Shown: piece after piece, positions 18,635 through 28,256 of the stretch
Layout of the letters: each line of letters starts with the position of its first letter
Position numbering within the stretch: position 1 is the first letter of the stretch
DNA from: Pseudoduganella lutea
Lineage (GTDB): Bacteria; Pseudomonadota; Gammaproteobacteria; Burkholderiales; Burkholderiaceae_D
DNA length: 64,000 nt
Direction: 5' to 3'
Assembly (NCBI RefSeq): GCF_004209755.1
Contig: NZ_CP035913.1
Location: 372,001-436,000 of the forward strand
Made by a program: the position numbers and the translations under genes
Notes under the pieces: generated by a model
What the model saw: the letters and a program-made list of their open reading frames with translations, nothing else
What the model was told of the DNA's origin: nothing
Database searches by the model: none

Positions 18635-20497
18635 TCAATCGGAAACCGCTTGCAGCGCGTCCTCGAACTGATCCGGGGACATCGGCCTGCCGAACAGATA
18701 TCCCTGCATTGTCGAGCAACCGAGTACGGAGAGCAGCGATGCCTGAGCGGCTGTCTCGACCCCTTCCGCGATGACGTTCATTCCCAGTCCATCGCAAATG
18801 TCGATAACGCCTTTGACGAGCGCCTGGGCGCGCTGGTCCGTGACGAGGTCACAGATGAACGATCGATCGATCTTGAGGGTATCGACTGGAAGGCGCATCA
18901 GGTAGGACAGGCTGGAAAAGCCGGTACCAAAGTCGTCGATGCTGAGACTGACGTGCAGTCGCTTCAGCTCATGCATGATGGCGATGACACGGTCGACATC
19001 GCATACCGCGACTGATTCCGTCAACTCCAGTTCCAGCAGGTTCCCGGGCACACCGTGGGCCGCCAGCGACGTCCGTACCGTTTCCACGATATCGCCATGC
19101 AAAAACTGCCGCGGCGACAGATTGACGGCCACGCCAGGACCGTCTTTTCCCGCATCGAGCCATTGACGAATCTGGCGGCAGGCTTCATCGAGCGTCCACC
19201 GACCCAGCTGCACGATGACGCCACTCTCCTCGGCTACGGGAATGAAATCGCACGGCGCGATGAGACCAAGGGAGGGATGCTGCCATCGCAGCAAGGCTTC
19301 ACATCCGACAAGTGCGCGGGTGTCGAAATCAACCTTTGGCTGGTAGACAAGGAAAAGTTGATCGGTCGAGATCGCAGCACGCAGGTCGTGCTCCAGTGCG
19401 CGCTGGCCCAGGCGACCCAGCGACCGGTTATAGGCGCTCATCAGGCCATGCCCGAGGGCCTTCGCCTGCCGCACGGCTTCGTGCGCCGTGTCGAGCAACG
19501 CTTCGGCGCCGCCATCCTGCTGGCCCAGCGGCACATAACCAGTCGTCAGGCTGCACTGGATAATGCCGTGGCTGCCGACGAACGACCGGTTCAGCAGTTC
19601 GTGAATGCCGGCCAGCCGTGCGACCGCCGCTCGATGGTCGGGTGCGCCGCGCAGCAGGAACGCAAACATGCCGCCACCGATGCGCGCGGCGATATCCGTC
19701 TTTTCCGATACCTGCAGCAGGCGTTCGGCGGTCAGCCCGATCAACCCGTCGCCGACGTCATGCCCGAACCGCTCGTTGACGGCGGAAAGATTATCGATGT
19801 CGACGACCGCCAGCAGACCTGCGCCTTCGTGATGCTTGCCATCCTTGACGGCATCGCCAATTGCACTGTCGATCGCGACGCGGCTGGGCAGACCAGTAAG
19901 ACGATCGCGCAGCACCAGATTTCTCAACGCCTGCACGCGGCTGCGCGATTTGTCCCCGTAATGCTCCATCCAGTCGTTCAGGGACTGAACCGACTCCAGC
20001 GTGGCTTGCCGGACATACAGCAGATCTTCGACTGTCCGTGCCAGGCTTTTCAATAGCGTGATATCGCGCGAGCCAAGCGTTCGCGGCGCAGTATCGATGA
20101 CGCACAGCGTGCCGATGCGGCTGGGCCCCGCATGGATGGGAATCCCGGCATAGAAGCGGATCCCCGGCGCGCCCGTCACCAGCGGATTGGCGGCAAACCT
20201 GGGATCCATGCCGGCGTCGTCGACGATGAAGGGTGCATCGGAAAGAATGGCATGGCCGCAAAATGACACGTCCCTGCCGGTCTCCCGTGCCTCCAGCCCA
20301 CAGCTGGACTTGAACCATTGACGATCCCTGTCGACCAATGAGATCAGGCTGACCGGGACGCCGAGCGCAGAACATGCCATGCGCGTGATCCTGTCAAACA
20401 CTTCCTCCGGCTGCGTATCGAGCAACTGCGCAGCCTGCAGTGCTTTCAGGCGATCTTCCTCGTCATCGGGTTGCGGGGGGCGTGCAAAATCTCTCAT
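18635..20497 (-). CDS. GAF-GGDEF-EAL protein, probably a cyclic-di-GMP phosphodiesterase
   Basis: This is a 620-residue cytoplasmic protein. The start at 20497 has GAGGA upstream. A GAF domain (residues ~20-175; FDRITRMACSALGVPVSLIS, VSFCGHAILSDAPFIV) is followed by a GGDEF domain in which the active site is degraded to GGGMF. The C-terminal EAL domain keeps EALLR (400-404), the IDDFGTG metal motif (520-526) and the later EGVE. The likely activity is c-di-GMP hydrolysis, with the dead GGDEF perhaps binding GTP as a regulator. It is transcribed in the same direction as the neighbouring cyclase gene, 220 bases away. Confidence 0.9.
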   Translation of the reverse strand: MRDFARPPQPDDEEDRLKALQAAQLLDTQPEEVFDRITRMACSALGVPVSLISLVDRDRQWFKSSCGLEARETGRDVSFCGHAILSDAPFIVDDAGMDPRFAANPLVTGAPGIRFYAGIPIHAGPSRIGTLCVIDTAPRTLGSRDITLLKSLARTVEDLLYVRQATLESVQSLNDWMEHYGDKSRSRVQALRNLVLRDRLTGLPSRVAIDSAIGDAVKDGKHHEGAGLLAVVDIDNLSAVNERFGHDVGDGLIGLTAERLLQVSEKTDIAARIGGGMFAFLLRGAPDHRAAVARLAGIHELLNRSFVGSHGIIQCSLTTGYVPLGQQDGGAEALLDTAHEAVRQAKALGHGLMSAYNRSLGRLGQRALEHDLRAAISTDQLFLVYQPKVDFDTRALVGCEALLRWQHPSLGLIAPCDFIPVAEESGVIVQLGRWTLDEACRQIRQWLDAGKDGPGVAVNLSPRQFLHGDIVETVRTSLAAHGVPGNLLELELTESVAVCDVDRVIAIMHELKRLHVSLSIDDFGTGFSSLSYLMRLPVDTLKIDRSFICDLVTDQRAQALVKGVIDICDGLGMNVIAEGVETAAQASLLSVLGCSTMQGYLFGRPMSPDQFEDALQAVSD

Positions 20498-20800
20498 CTC
20501 GCTGTCCTCATCGACGTCCTGGACAAAATCTTGCCTTGCATCCAGTGATGTACCATCATAACTGCAAAATAGAACGTTGCAATATGTGTCTTCTACAGGA
20601 ACGTACAACGCGTTATTGCCTTGCGATCGCACGCCGCGCCGGCGGTTCCGCCGCTGCGCCCTCCTGCCGAAAAGATGATTTCAAGTTTGTCGCATTCGTT
20701 GCCCCGGCATCGCGCCGATTGCGCGCGACAGCCCCGCGGCGCCACGAAGCGCCTCACGGCTCCACTGTATGCACTGCAATGGCGTCTTCACCGGTGCCGG
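20498..20800. other. 303-base intergenic region, no gene seen
   Basis: This separates the histidine-kinase set from the GAF-GGDEF-EAL gene. An AT-richer patch near 20560-20610 is the likely promoter region of the latter. No hairpin with a T-run was found. Confidence 0.4.
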
Positions 20801-23161
20801 TCAGTCGCTGGCGTCGCGGTGCCCTTCATGCGGATGGCCCGCGCCCAGGTGCTCGCGGATCAATGCCACGATTTCGGTTGGGCTGACAGGCTTGACAAGG
20901 TGGATGTCGAATCCCGCTTCCTTTGTCGCGTGCCGGTCCTTGGGCTGCCCCCAGCCGGTGATGGCGATAAGCACCGCCCGCCGGCCCCAATCCTGTGCGC
21001 GCACCCAGCGCGCCACGTCGAGCCCGTTCGCACGGGGCATGCCGATATCCAGCAACATCAGATCGGGCCGCCACTGCCCTGCCAGCTCGATCGCGGCTTG
21101 GCCATCGTATGCAACCTCGACGGGGTAACCTTCCATCTGCAGCACGGCGCCCAGCAGGTCGGCTGCATCGATATTGTCGTCAGCGACCAGCAATCGCCCC
21201 TGGCTGCCTGCCTGGGACAGCCGCGACGTGCCTTGCGGCGTCTCGGCATCTTCGACACGGGGGAGCTCCAGGCGAAACGTGGTTCCACTGCCGGGGCCCT
21301 TGCTGATCGCCCTGACTGTGCCGCCATGCAGCTCCACCAGCTTGCGAACGATGGCAAGGCCGATCCCCAGTCCGGGTGCGCCACCGCTGGCCTTGGCCTT
21401 CCCCTGCGCGAACATCTCGAAAACCTGCTCGAGTTCCGATGGGTGGATGCCGGCGCCGTTGTCCGCCACCTTCAGCACGATCTGTCGCCCGTCGATTGCC
21501 CCGGCCACCGTGATCGCGCCGCCGGCCGGCGTGAACTTTGCCGCGTTATTGAGCAGATTGCTCAGGACCTGGGTCAGCCGCACTTCATCGCCGATCACCA
21601 TCAGTGGCGTGTCCGGGAGTTCGAACGTCACCCGATGACGTTGCGCCTCCAGCAGCGCCAGCGTACTTTCGTAAGCGTGTTCGATCACGCGCCGCAGATC
21701 GAGCGGCCTGAGTACAAGTTCGATGCGGTTATGGGTGATCCGGCTCAGGTCGAGCAGGTCGTCAAGCAGCTTGCGCATGTGGGCGGTCTGCCGTCCGATC
21801 ACGTCGCGAGCCTTGTTGATGGCATCCGGTGTCGCAACGTGGCGCAGCATCTCCACCGAATAACTGATCGCCGCCATGGGGTTGCGCAGCTCGTGGGCCA
21901 GCACCGACAGGAATTCCGTTTTCTGGCGGTTTGCCTGCTCCAGTTCACGCTGCACGGACTTCAGTGCGCTCACGTCCATGATGGCGGCAACCGCACCCCG
22001 TACAGCCGACTGCTGGTCCAGCAGCGGTGCCGCATTGACGAGAATGGTGAGCGTGCGCCCGTCGTCGAAACGTACCTCGAGCTCTTCGCTGCGCACCGGC
22101 AAACCCTCGCGGGCCGCGATACGGATCGGCCAGTCGGCAGGATCAAGCGGCTGTCCATCGCGGTAGTACCGGTACGGCGCTTGGCCGCCGCCACCCGCCG
22201 GCACTTGCGCGAGATTGGTGCCCGGTTCGATTCCCAGCAAGCCGCAGAAATAAGGGCTCACCGTGATGTCGTTGATCTGCGGATCGTGGCTGATCGCGAC
22301 CCCGACGGGCAGGACATCGAGCACCGTCTGCAATTCTTCCTGCTGCGCACGCTGTTGCTCTTTCGCCTCCACTTCGGCTGTGACGTCGCGCGCCGTGCCG
22401 ACGATAATCCGCGGCATCCCGGCCCCATTGCCCACCCCCTTGCCGCTGACGGCGAGCCAGCGCGTCCTGCCGTCTGCGCCGACGACGCGTGCCTCGATGC
22501 CGAACGCCGCGTCACGATCAGTGGCTTCCCCCCAGGCATTGCGCACCCGTTCGCTGTCGGCACGATGCACCTGCAGCAGTGCGTCCTCGACACTTGCGTG
22601 CACGAACCCGCTGGCGTGGCCGAACATCGGGCCGATGTCTTCTGAAAACGCGAGCTGACGCGTTTCAAGGTCATACTGCCAGGTCCCCATGCGCGCGGAC
22701 TGCAAAGCGATTTCCAGCCGCGCCTTGGCAAGCGTTTCGCGCGCCAGCGACTCCTGCAAGCGCAGCCTGTTATTCACGCGTTCGAAACAGCCCAATACCG
22801 CAAAGGGCACCCGGGGATAGTGTTTCGGCGTCTTGGTGATGTAATCGTCGAGGCCTTCCTTCATCGCCGTCACGGCGACCTCCTCGTTGCCGCTCCCCGT
22901 GAACATGACGACCGGCGTATTCGGATACCGCTGCTTGATGGCGCGCAGCACGTCCGTACCCAGTGTCCAGCGCAGCCGGTAGTCCGTCACGGCCACATCG
23001 AACTCTCCCTCCATCAAGGCCTTGTCGAGCGCGGCGGCGTCGGCAACGTGGCGGACGGACACGGCGGCAATACGCAGCCGCAGTTCCCGCTCGACCAGGG
23101 CGCGGTCATCGGGGTTGTCGTCGATGAGGAGAATGCGGAGCCGTTCGGCGTCAACAGGCAT
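20801..23161 (-). CDS. Hybrid histidine kinase, REC-PAS-PAS-HisKA-HATPase-REC
   Basis: This is a 786-residue soluble kinase. The ATG at 23161 lies one base after the upstream kinase stop (TGACATG), so translation is probably coupled. The N-terminal receiver (ILLIDDNPDDRAL, phospho-acceptor Asp in VAVTDYRLRW) is followed by two PAS domains (MGTWQYDLETRQLAFS; VLDVLPVGVAISHDP). The HisKA box is FLSVLAHELRNPMAAISYS. The ATPase motifs are VADNGAGIHPSELEQVFEMF and GLGIGLAIVRKLVELHGG. A second receiver closes the protein (LMLLDIGMPRANGLDV). Two receivers flanking one kinase indicate a multistep phosphorelay. No transmembrane segment is present. Confidence 0.92.
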   Translation of the reverse strand: MPVDAERLRILLIDDNPDDRALVERELRLRIAAVSVRHVADAAALDKALMEGEFDVAVTDYRLRWTLGTDVLRAIKQRYPNTPVVMFTGSGNEEVAVTAMKEGLDDYITKTPKHYPRVPFAVLGCFERVNNRLRLQESLARETLAKARLEIALQSARMGTWQYDLETRQLAFSEDIGPMFGHASGFVHASVEDALLQVHRADSERVRNAWGEATDRDAAFGIEARVVGADGRTRWLAVSGKGVGNGAGMPRIIVGTARDVTAEVEAKEQQRAQQEELQTVLDVLPVGVAISHDPQINDITVSPYFCGLLGIEPGTNLAQVPAGGGGQAPYRYYRDGQPLDPADWPIRIAAREGLPVRSEELEVRFDDGRTLTILVNAAPLLDQQSAVRGAVAAIMDVSALKSVQRELEQANRQKTEFLSVLAHELRNPMAAISYSVEMLRHVATPDAINKARDVIGRQTAHMRKLLDDLLDLSRITHNRIELVLRPLDLRRVIEHAYESTLALLEAQRHRVTFELPDTPLMVIGDEVRLTQVLSNLLNNAAKFTPAGGAITVAGAIDGRQIVLKVADNGAGIHPSELEQVFEMFAQGKAKASGGAPGLGIGLAIVRKLVELHGGTVRAISKGPGSGTTFRLELPRVEDAETPQGTSRLSQAGSQGRLLVADDNIDAADLLGAVLQMEGYPVEVAYDGQAAIELAGQWRPDLMLLDIGMPRANGLDVARWVRAQDWGRRAVLIAITGWGQPKDRHATKEAGFDIHLVKPVSPTEIVALIREHLGAGHPHEGHRDASD

Positions 23162-23162
23162 G

Positions 23163-24650
23163 TCAGGCACTTGGCAACTCGATCCAGAAGGTTGATCCGA
23201 TACCCGGGGCGGCATCGACACCCACGCAGCCATCCATGCGCTCGACGCCCTTCTTCACGATCGCCAGGCCGATGCCCGTGCCGGGATATTCCTCCTCGCC
23301 ATGCAGGCGTTCAAAGACGTTGAAGACCCGTGTCCGCGCCTCCTCGGCCAGGCCGATGCCGTTGTCCTGCACTTCGATCCGGACCTGGCGGCCGTGGGCA
23401 CGGGCCACGACATTGATGGCGGCGTGCGTATTGGGCCGCACGAACTTGACCGCGTTACCCAGCAGGTTCGTCAGCGCCTGCACGAGAATCGGACGATGCG
23501 CCCTGACCCGCAGATCGTCCGGGATATCGACCTGGACCACGGCGGCGCGGTAATCCTGGTCGTTTTGCAAAGCGATCCGGACATCGCGGACAATGTCCGT
23601 CAGCACCAGGTTTTCAGACGCGATTTCGGCCCGGGACAGGCGGGCAAATTCCAGCAGGTCGGACACCATCTGGTCGATCCGTCGCGCGATCGCATTGATG
23701 CGCTCGACGAACTTCTCCAGATGCCGGAGATCCCCCGCGCGCACATCCTGGCGCAGCGCCGCCGCGTACCCCTGGATGGTGCGCAAAGGCTCACGCAGGT
23801 CGTGGGATACCGAGAAGCCGAAAGTTTCCAGGGCCTCGTTGGCTTCCTGCAGCTGCCTGGTGCGTTCGACGATACGCTGTTCCAGCTCCGCATTGAGGCG
23901 GAGAATCTCGGCACTGGCCCGGCGCAGCGACGTCGCGTCCTCGACGATACCGTCGACGGCATCGTGTCCATCGACGCGTACACGGACGAGCTTGACCACG
24001 AAGAAGCGGCCTGCGTCATCGATGGCGCCGAGTTCCGCCTGCAGCTCCGCCGTGTCCAGGGCGGCCTGGAGCGCCGGCAGGCGCGTCAATACCTGGTCGA
24101 GCAATGGATGCCGCAACGTCTCCGGGGCGGTTGGATCGCCTCCGAGCATCGTCCAGAAGGCGCGGTTCCCTTCCTGCAGGCGGCCATCCAGGCTCATGCG
24201 GAATACGCCCAGCTGGATATTTTCCAGCAGACCGGCAAGGCGGGACTCCGAGCGGATCGCGCGTGCCCGGATCTCCGAGCGGTCAAGGCAGGTCCGCACG
24301 GCAACCGGCAGGCGCGCGTAGTGGCGTGGACTCTTGATCACATAGTCGTCCAGGCCGAGCTTCATCGCTTCCACCGCGATTTCCTGCGTGCCGGTGGCCG
24401 TGAACATGATGACCGGCAGCTGCGCATCGTAGGCGCGGACCTGCTTCAGGATATCGAGGCCCGTGATCCAGCGCATCTGGAAATCGGTGATGATCAGGTC
24501 GACCTGCAGGCCATCCTGCATTTCACGGTCGAAGCCGGCACGGTCACCCACTTCGCGGATGACGCATCCGTCGAAATGGCGTTCGAGTTCGCGCCGCGCG
24601 AGTGCGCGATCGTCGGGATTGTCGTCCAGCAGTAATAGAGTGATCGTCAC
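23163..24650 (-). CDS. Histidine kinase with N-terminal receiver domain, REC-PAS-HisKA-HATPase
   Basis: This is a 495-residue soluble kinase with a GTG start. The N-terminal receiver (LLLLDDNPDDRALARRELER, Asp in LIITDFQMRW, Lys in VIKSPRHYARLP) closely resembles the N-terminal receiver of the next kinase downstream. A PAS-like segment (LLENIQLGVFRMSLDGRL) and a coiled coil (RLNAELEQRIVERTRQLQEA) lead to HisKA (FGFSVSHDLREPLRTIQGYA) and a phytochrome-type ATPase domain (NLLGNAVKFVR, GTGIGLAIVKKGVERMDG). It sits between the single-domain response regulator (25 bases upstream) and the hybrid kinase. Confidence 0.92.
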   Translation of the reverse strand: MTITLLLLDDNPDDRALARRELERHFDGCVIREVGDRAGFDREMQDGLQVDLIITDFQMRWITGLDILKQVRAYDAQLPVIMFTATGTQEIAVEAMKLGLDDYVIKSPRHYARLPVAVRTCLDRSEIRARAIRSESRLAGLLENIQLGVFRMSLDGRLQEGNRAFWTMLGGDPTAPETLRHPLLDQVLTRLPALQAALDTAELQAELGAIDDAGRFFVVKLVRVRVDGHDAVDGIVEDATSLRRASAEILRLNAELEQRIVERTRQLQEANEALETFGFSVSHDLREPLRTIQGYAAALRQDVRAGDLRHLEKFVERINAIARRIDQMVSDLLEFARLSRAEIASENLVLTDIVRDVRIALQNDQDYRAAVVQVDIPDDLRVRAHRPILVQALTNLLGNAVKFVRPNTHAAINVVARAHGRQVRIEVQDNGIGLAEEARTRVFNVFERLHGEEEYPGTGIGLAIVKKGVERMDGCVGVDAAPGIGSTFWIELPSA

Positions 24651-24675
24651 GCTTGCATCTTTCGGGCCTGCCCGT

Positions 24676-25176
24676 CTATGACTGCGCCACCCTGGGCGGG
24701 GCAGTCAGGTTGTTCTGCAGCCAGTACAAATCCAGCACACCGAGAAGCTGCACCAGGCCATTGAACGCTACCGGCTTTTGCAGGTAGGAGTTGGCCCCGA
24801 GGGCATACGCTTTCTGGATGTCCTCGTCTTCACTGGAAGACGTCAGCACGACGACGGGCGTCGCGTCGTAGTGCTGGTTCGCGCGGATCCAGCGCAATAC
24901 TTCCAGGCCCGAGCGTTTCGGCAGTTTCAAGTCCAGCAGGATCAACGACGGCGACAGAGCCTGCCCCCCAGCGCCGGGCTGCGCCGCGGCATCAAGGTAA
25001 CCGACTGCTTCATCGCCATCGTTGACGATCTCCATCAGCACGGCCAGGGCAGCTTTCTTCAGGGCGCGTTTCGCCAGCAGGACATCATCGGGATTGTCCT
25101 CCACCAGCAGTATGACGGGAGCGCCGTCCCGCAGGGCGGTGGCAGTGGTCGGGTCCATGTCAGTCCCCGCCGTCAT
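24676..25176 (-). CDS. Single-domain response regulator (Rcp1-like)
   Basis: This is a 166-residue receiver-only protein. It has the acidic pair in ILLVEDNPDDVLLAKRALKK, the phospho-acceptor Asp in LILLDLKLPKRSGLEVLRWI, the Thr/Ser of VVVLTSSSEDEDI and the Lys of SYLQKPVAF. It lacks an output domain, as in the Rcp1 family that works with phytochrome-type kinases. The start overlaps the stop of the upstream CHASE3 kinase by four bases (ATGA). Translational coupling and a shared pathway are therefore likely. It probably shuttles phosphate between the kinases of this operon. Confidence 0.92.
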   Translation of the reverse strand: MTAGTDMDPTTATALRDGAPVILLVEDNPDDVLLAKRALKKAALAVLMEIVNDGDEAVGYLDAAAQPGAGGQALSPSLILLDLKLPKRSGLEVLRWIRANQHYDATPVVVLTSSSEDEDIQKAYALGANSYLQKPVAFNGLVQLLGVLDLYWLQNNLTAPPRVAQS

Positions 25177-27692
25177 GCGGCCGCCGGCAAGACAAGCTCG
25201 AATACCGAACCACCTTCGGCAGCCGCCAGGATGCGTACATTTCCGCCCATTCGTTCAATACCTTTCTTGACGATCGCCAGGCCGATGCCCGTTCCCGGAT
25301 ATTGCTCCTGCCCATGCAGACGTTCAAAAACACCGAACACGTGCTTGTGGTGCTCAGGCGCGATACCGATGCCATTATCCTCGATTGACAGCGTGGCGAT
25401 CGTTCCGTCTTTCGTGCCACGGATCGACACGCGCGGCAGCGTGCCCAGCGGAACGAACTTGATCGCATTCGAGACCACGTTGGCCAGCACCTGCACCAGC
25501 ATGGCCTGGTTACCCATCACCATCGGCAGCCCGTGCGCCACGACAATCGCGGCACGGCTGGCAGCGATCTCGGCCTCCAGGTCGCGCAGCACGATGCGCA
25601 TCACGGCGGCGGTATCGATCGGTTCGATGCGCAGTTCCGCGCGCGACAGCCGGCTGTAAGACAGCAGGTCCGTGATCAGCCGGTCCATCCGCGTGACGGC
25701 GGCGACGATCCGCTCGGCGAACATCCTGCCATCCTCCGACATCCGTTCGGCTTCGTCCTCCAGCAATGCTGTCGCGAACCCTTCCACATTGCGCAGCGGT
25801 GCCCGCAAATCGTGGGCAACCGTGTGCGCAAAGGCGCGCAACTCGGCGTTCGCTTCGCCGATCTGCATTGTCCGCTCCTCGATGCGCTGTTCCAGCGACT
25901 GGTTGGCCTGCAACAATTCGCGTTGCGCAACCTTGATCTGCGTGACCTCAAGCAGGGCAATGACGACCCCCTGCACCTCGTCGCCATCGAGCACGGGAAA
26001 AAAACTGCCCAGCCAGTCACGCCGTGCCCCGGTTGCAATGCTCGTGTCATGGAATTCCACACCGCTCACCTGGTGCCGCTGCCGCACGACGTTGGACAGC
26101 ACGTCGCTGACCTGCTCGCCGAATGGGGCCGGCAGCACGGCCGCGGGCGTTTGACCGAGCACGTCGTTCTTCGGCAGGCCGGCGACATCGGCCAGCGCTT
26201 CATTCAATTCGAGGACCTGCAACCGGATATCCACGTAGCCAAGCCCGATGGGAACGGCGCGGTAAATGGTTTCGACCTGGACCAACTTCTCGTGGAGTTC
26301 CGCCTCCCGGTGGCGCAACGCCAGTTCCGCTTCCTTGTGCGCGTGGATGTCCTCGGTCAGGCCATACCATGCGACGACGGCGCCCGACTGGTCGCGACGG
26401 GGATTCGCACGCGAGCGCATCCAGCGCAGGTTGCCGTCGGCCATGCGGATACGGTGCTCGAAGTCGTAGGGCTCCCCCGTCGTGACGGAATGCGTCCAGG
26501 CTGCCACCATGCCGGGCAGGTCCTCGGCATACACGACGTCTGCCCACCCTGCCCCCGTCACCGCGGCATGCGATTGCCCAGTGAGTGCGAGCCAGCGTTC
26601 CGACACGCCTTTGACGTTGCCATCGGGATCGGCCTTCCATGGAATCTGCGGATTGAGCTCGATCGTGTACCGGTAATTGGCTTCGGATTCGCGCAGCGCA
26701 CGCTCGCGTACGTCGCGTTCGGTGACGTCCCGCATGACCAGCACGGATCCTCGCAGTGCCGCATCGCCCGAGTTGATGGGCGCCATGTTGAACTCGACAA
26801 CGTGGTGGTGATCGCCAGCACCCAGGTGCCAGCGGCGCGTCCCGCTGGCCGCGATCGCCGCGTCGGCGGCCGGCACCGGAACACCGTTCTCGTGCGTCAA
26901 TACCAGCAGGTCCGCAAGGCGCCGGCCGACGGCCTCGTTTTCGGTGACACCCATCAGATTCTCCGCGACCGGATTCACCAGCCGCACGATACCTTCGCCG
27001 TCGACTGCGACGACCCCGTCGCCGATACCGCGCAGGGTCGCGTCGAGCTGGGCACGCTCGGCCCGCAGGCGCACGGCGTCGCGTCGCGAAACGACCCACA
27101 ACAGTATCGTCAGGAAAACCGACAGGCCGGACACGACCGTCACCGCAATGATCAGCTCCCACCGTGTTCCTCGGGCGCGGACCTGCCGCTCGCGCAGCAA
27201 GCGCTGCTCTTCCAGGCGAATCGCCGTGGCATGCGTCACGATCTGCTCCTTGATCAGACGCCCCGATTCGAGCATGACGGGATCGACAATCGTGCCTGCC
27301 CGGTACCGCTGCATCACCACTTCGAGCATGTGCAGGCGCTGTTGCAGCGCCGTTTCCAGCGAACGCAGCGGCACCAGCTGGCGCGGATTGTCGCTGGTCA
27401 GCCGGCGCAGCGCCAGCATCTCGAGCGGGACCTTGTCTCGCGCGACGGTGTAGGTCGCCGCAAAGCGCTCATTACCGGTCAGCAGGAAGCCACGCTGCGC
27501 CGCCTCTGCATCGCTGATCAGGGTCATCGTCGTCTGTACATGTTCCAGTACTTCCCGTGTATGCACGAGCCAGGACCACGATTCGGTTTCGTTCCGGATA
27601 CTGCGGCCAAGGGCCAGCCAGGCCACCGTCAATACGAGCAGGCTGAAAGCTGTTGCGACAGTTACCGGAGCACGACGTAGCGAAAAGTTCAT
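25173..27692 (-). CDS. CHASE3-PAS membrane sensor histidine kinase
   Basis: This is an 839-residue protein. The start at 27692 (MNFSLRRAPVTVATAFSLLV) begins with TM1; only a weak AGG precedes it. A periplasmic CHASE3 domain follows (residues ~30-165; DAEAAQRGFLLTGNERF), then TM2 (LIIAVTVVSGLSVFLTILLW). Three PAS/PAC units come next (LRGIGDGVVAVDGEGIVRLV; ELNPQIPWKADPDGNVKGVS; TIYRAVPIGLGYVDIRLQVL), then HisKA (FAHTVAHDLRAPLRNVEGFA) and an ATPase domain (SIEDNGIGIAPEHHKHVFGV). It is the first gene of the four-gene kinase/regulator operon and its only membrane-bound sensor. Confidence 0.92.
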   Translation of the reverse strand: MNFSLRRAPVTVATAFSLLVLTVAWLALGRSIRNETESWSWLVHTREVLEHVQTTMTLISDAEAAQRGFLLTGNERFAATYTVARDKVPLEMLALRRLTSDNPRQLVPLRSLETALQQRLHMLEVVMQRYRAGTIVDPVMLESGRLIKEQIVTHATAIRLEEQRLLRERQVRARGTRWELIIAVTVVSGLSVFLTILLWVVSRRDAVRLRAERAQLDATLRGIGDGVVAVDGEGIVRLVNPVAENLMGVTENEAVGRRLADLLVLTHENGVPVPAADAAIAASGTRRWHLGAGDHHHVVEFNMAPINSGDAALRGSVLVMRDVTERDVRERALRESEANYRYTIELNPQIPWKADPDGNVKGVSERWLALTGQSHAAVTGAGWADVVYAEDLPGMVAAWTHSVTTGEPYDFEHRIRMADGNLRWMRSRANPRRDQSGAVVAWYGLTEDIHAHKEAELALRHREAELHEKLVQVETIYRAVPIGLGYVDIRLQVLELNEALADVAGLPKNDVLGQTPAAVLPAPFGEQVSDVLSNVVRQRHQVSGVEFHDTSIATGARRDWLGSFFPVLDGDEVQGVVIALLEVTQIKVAQRELLQANQSLEQRIEERTMQIGEANAELRAFAHTVAHDLRAPLRNVEGFATALLEDEAERMSEDGRMFAERIVAAVTRMDRLITDLLSYSRLSRAELRIEPIDTAAVMRIVLRDLEAEIAASRAAIVVAHGLPMVMGNQAMLVQVLANVVSNAIKFVPLGTLPRVSIRGTKDGTIATLSIEDNGIGIAPEHHKHVFGVFERLHGQEQYPGTGIGLAIVKKGIERMGGNVRILAAAEGGSVFELVLPAAA

Positions 27693-27848
27693 GGAGCAGC
27701 CTGCGGCAAGAGAATCAATGCAGAGGTAAGACCCTTGCAGGATACGCCGCCTGCGGCAGGACTTGCGCCCGCTTCGACCATGCGCTGCCATTGCCCGTGC
27801 ACCAGCGGTGGCCGCACCCGCCGCACAGCCAAAACAAAGCAGAAGGTC

Positions 27849-28256
27849 CTAGTGGCGAGACGCGCAGGTCATGCCGGTCCATCCAAGCCAGAGCGCCATC
27901 CGGTGGGTAACCCAATAGGCTTCCTCGACGGATGTCCAGCCGGACGAGACCAGGGAGTTGCGGTACCAGGTCAGTAAATTCGCCTGTGCCTTCCAGGTCG
28001 CGGGGACGCTGGCGCGGGCTTGCACGATGTCGCATAACCGCTCTGCCAGGTCACGACACTGGGTGAAGCGTTCCATATGGAGGTTATGGATATGCTCGAC
28101 CGCCAGGAGTGCCGCGTCGGCATCCGGGTCGGCACGATCGGTTGCTCCCTCGAGCAGGTCGAGCACGTCGTCGGAGGGAGGAAAATCGGCAGGGACGGTC
28201 CCGTCGGTATCGAAACTGACCGACGAGGCGCGCGGGTCTTGAGGATGGTCTTTCAT
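27849..28256 (-). CDS. Hypothetical protein
   Basis: This is a 135-residue protein I do not recognise. GGAG eight bases before 28256 and a normal amino-acid mix support it as a real gene. The N-terminal ~45 residues are acidic and probably disordered (DFPPSDDVLDLLEGATDRAD). The rest is helical with several aromatic residues (WKAQANLLTWYRNSL, VEEAYWVTHRMALWLGW). There is no signal peptide or membrane segment. It lies 156 bases upstream of the CHASE3 kinase in the same direction and could be part of that transcript. Confidence 0.55.
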   Translation of the reverse strand: MKDHPQDPRASSVSFDTDGTVPADFPPSDDVLDLLEGATDRADPDADAALLAVEHIHNLHMERFTQCRDLAERLCDIVQARASVPATWKAQANLLTWYRNSLVSSGWTSVEEAYWVTHRMALWLGWTGMTCASRH

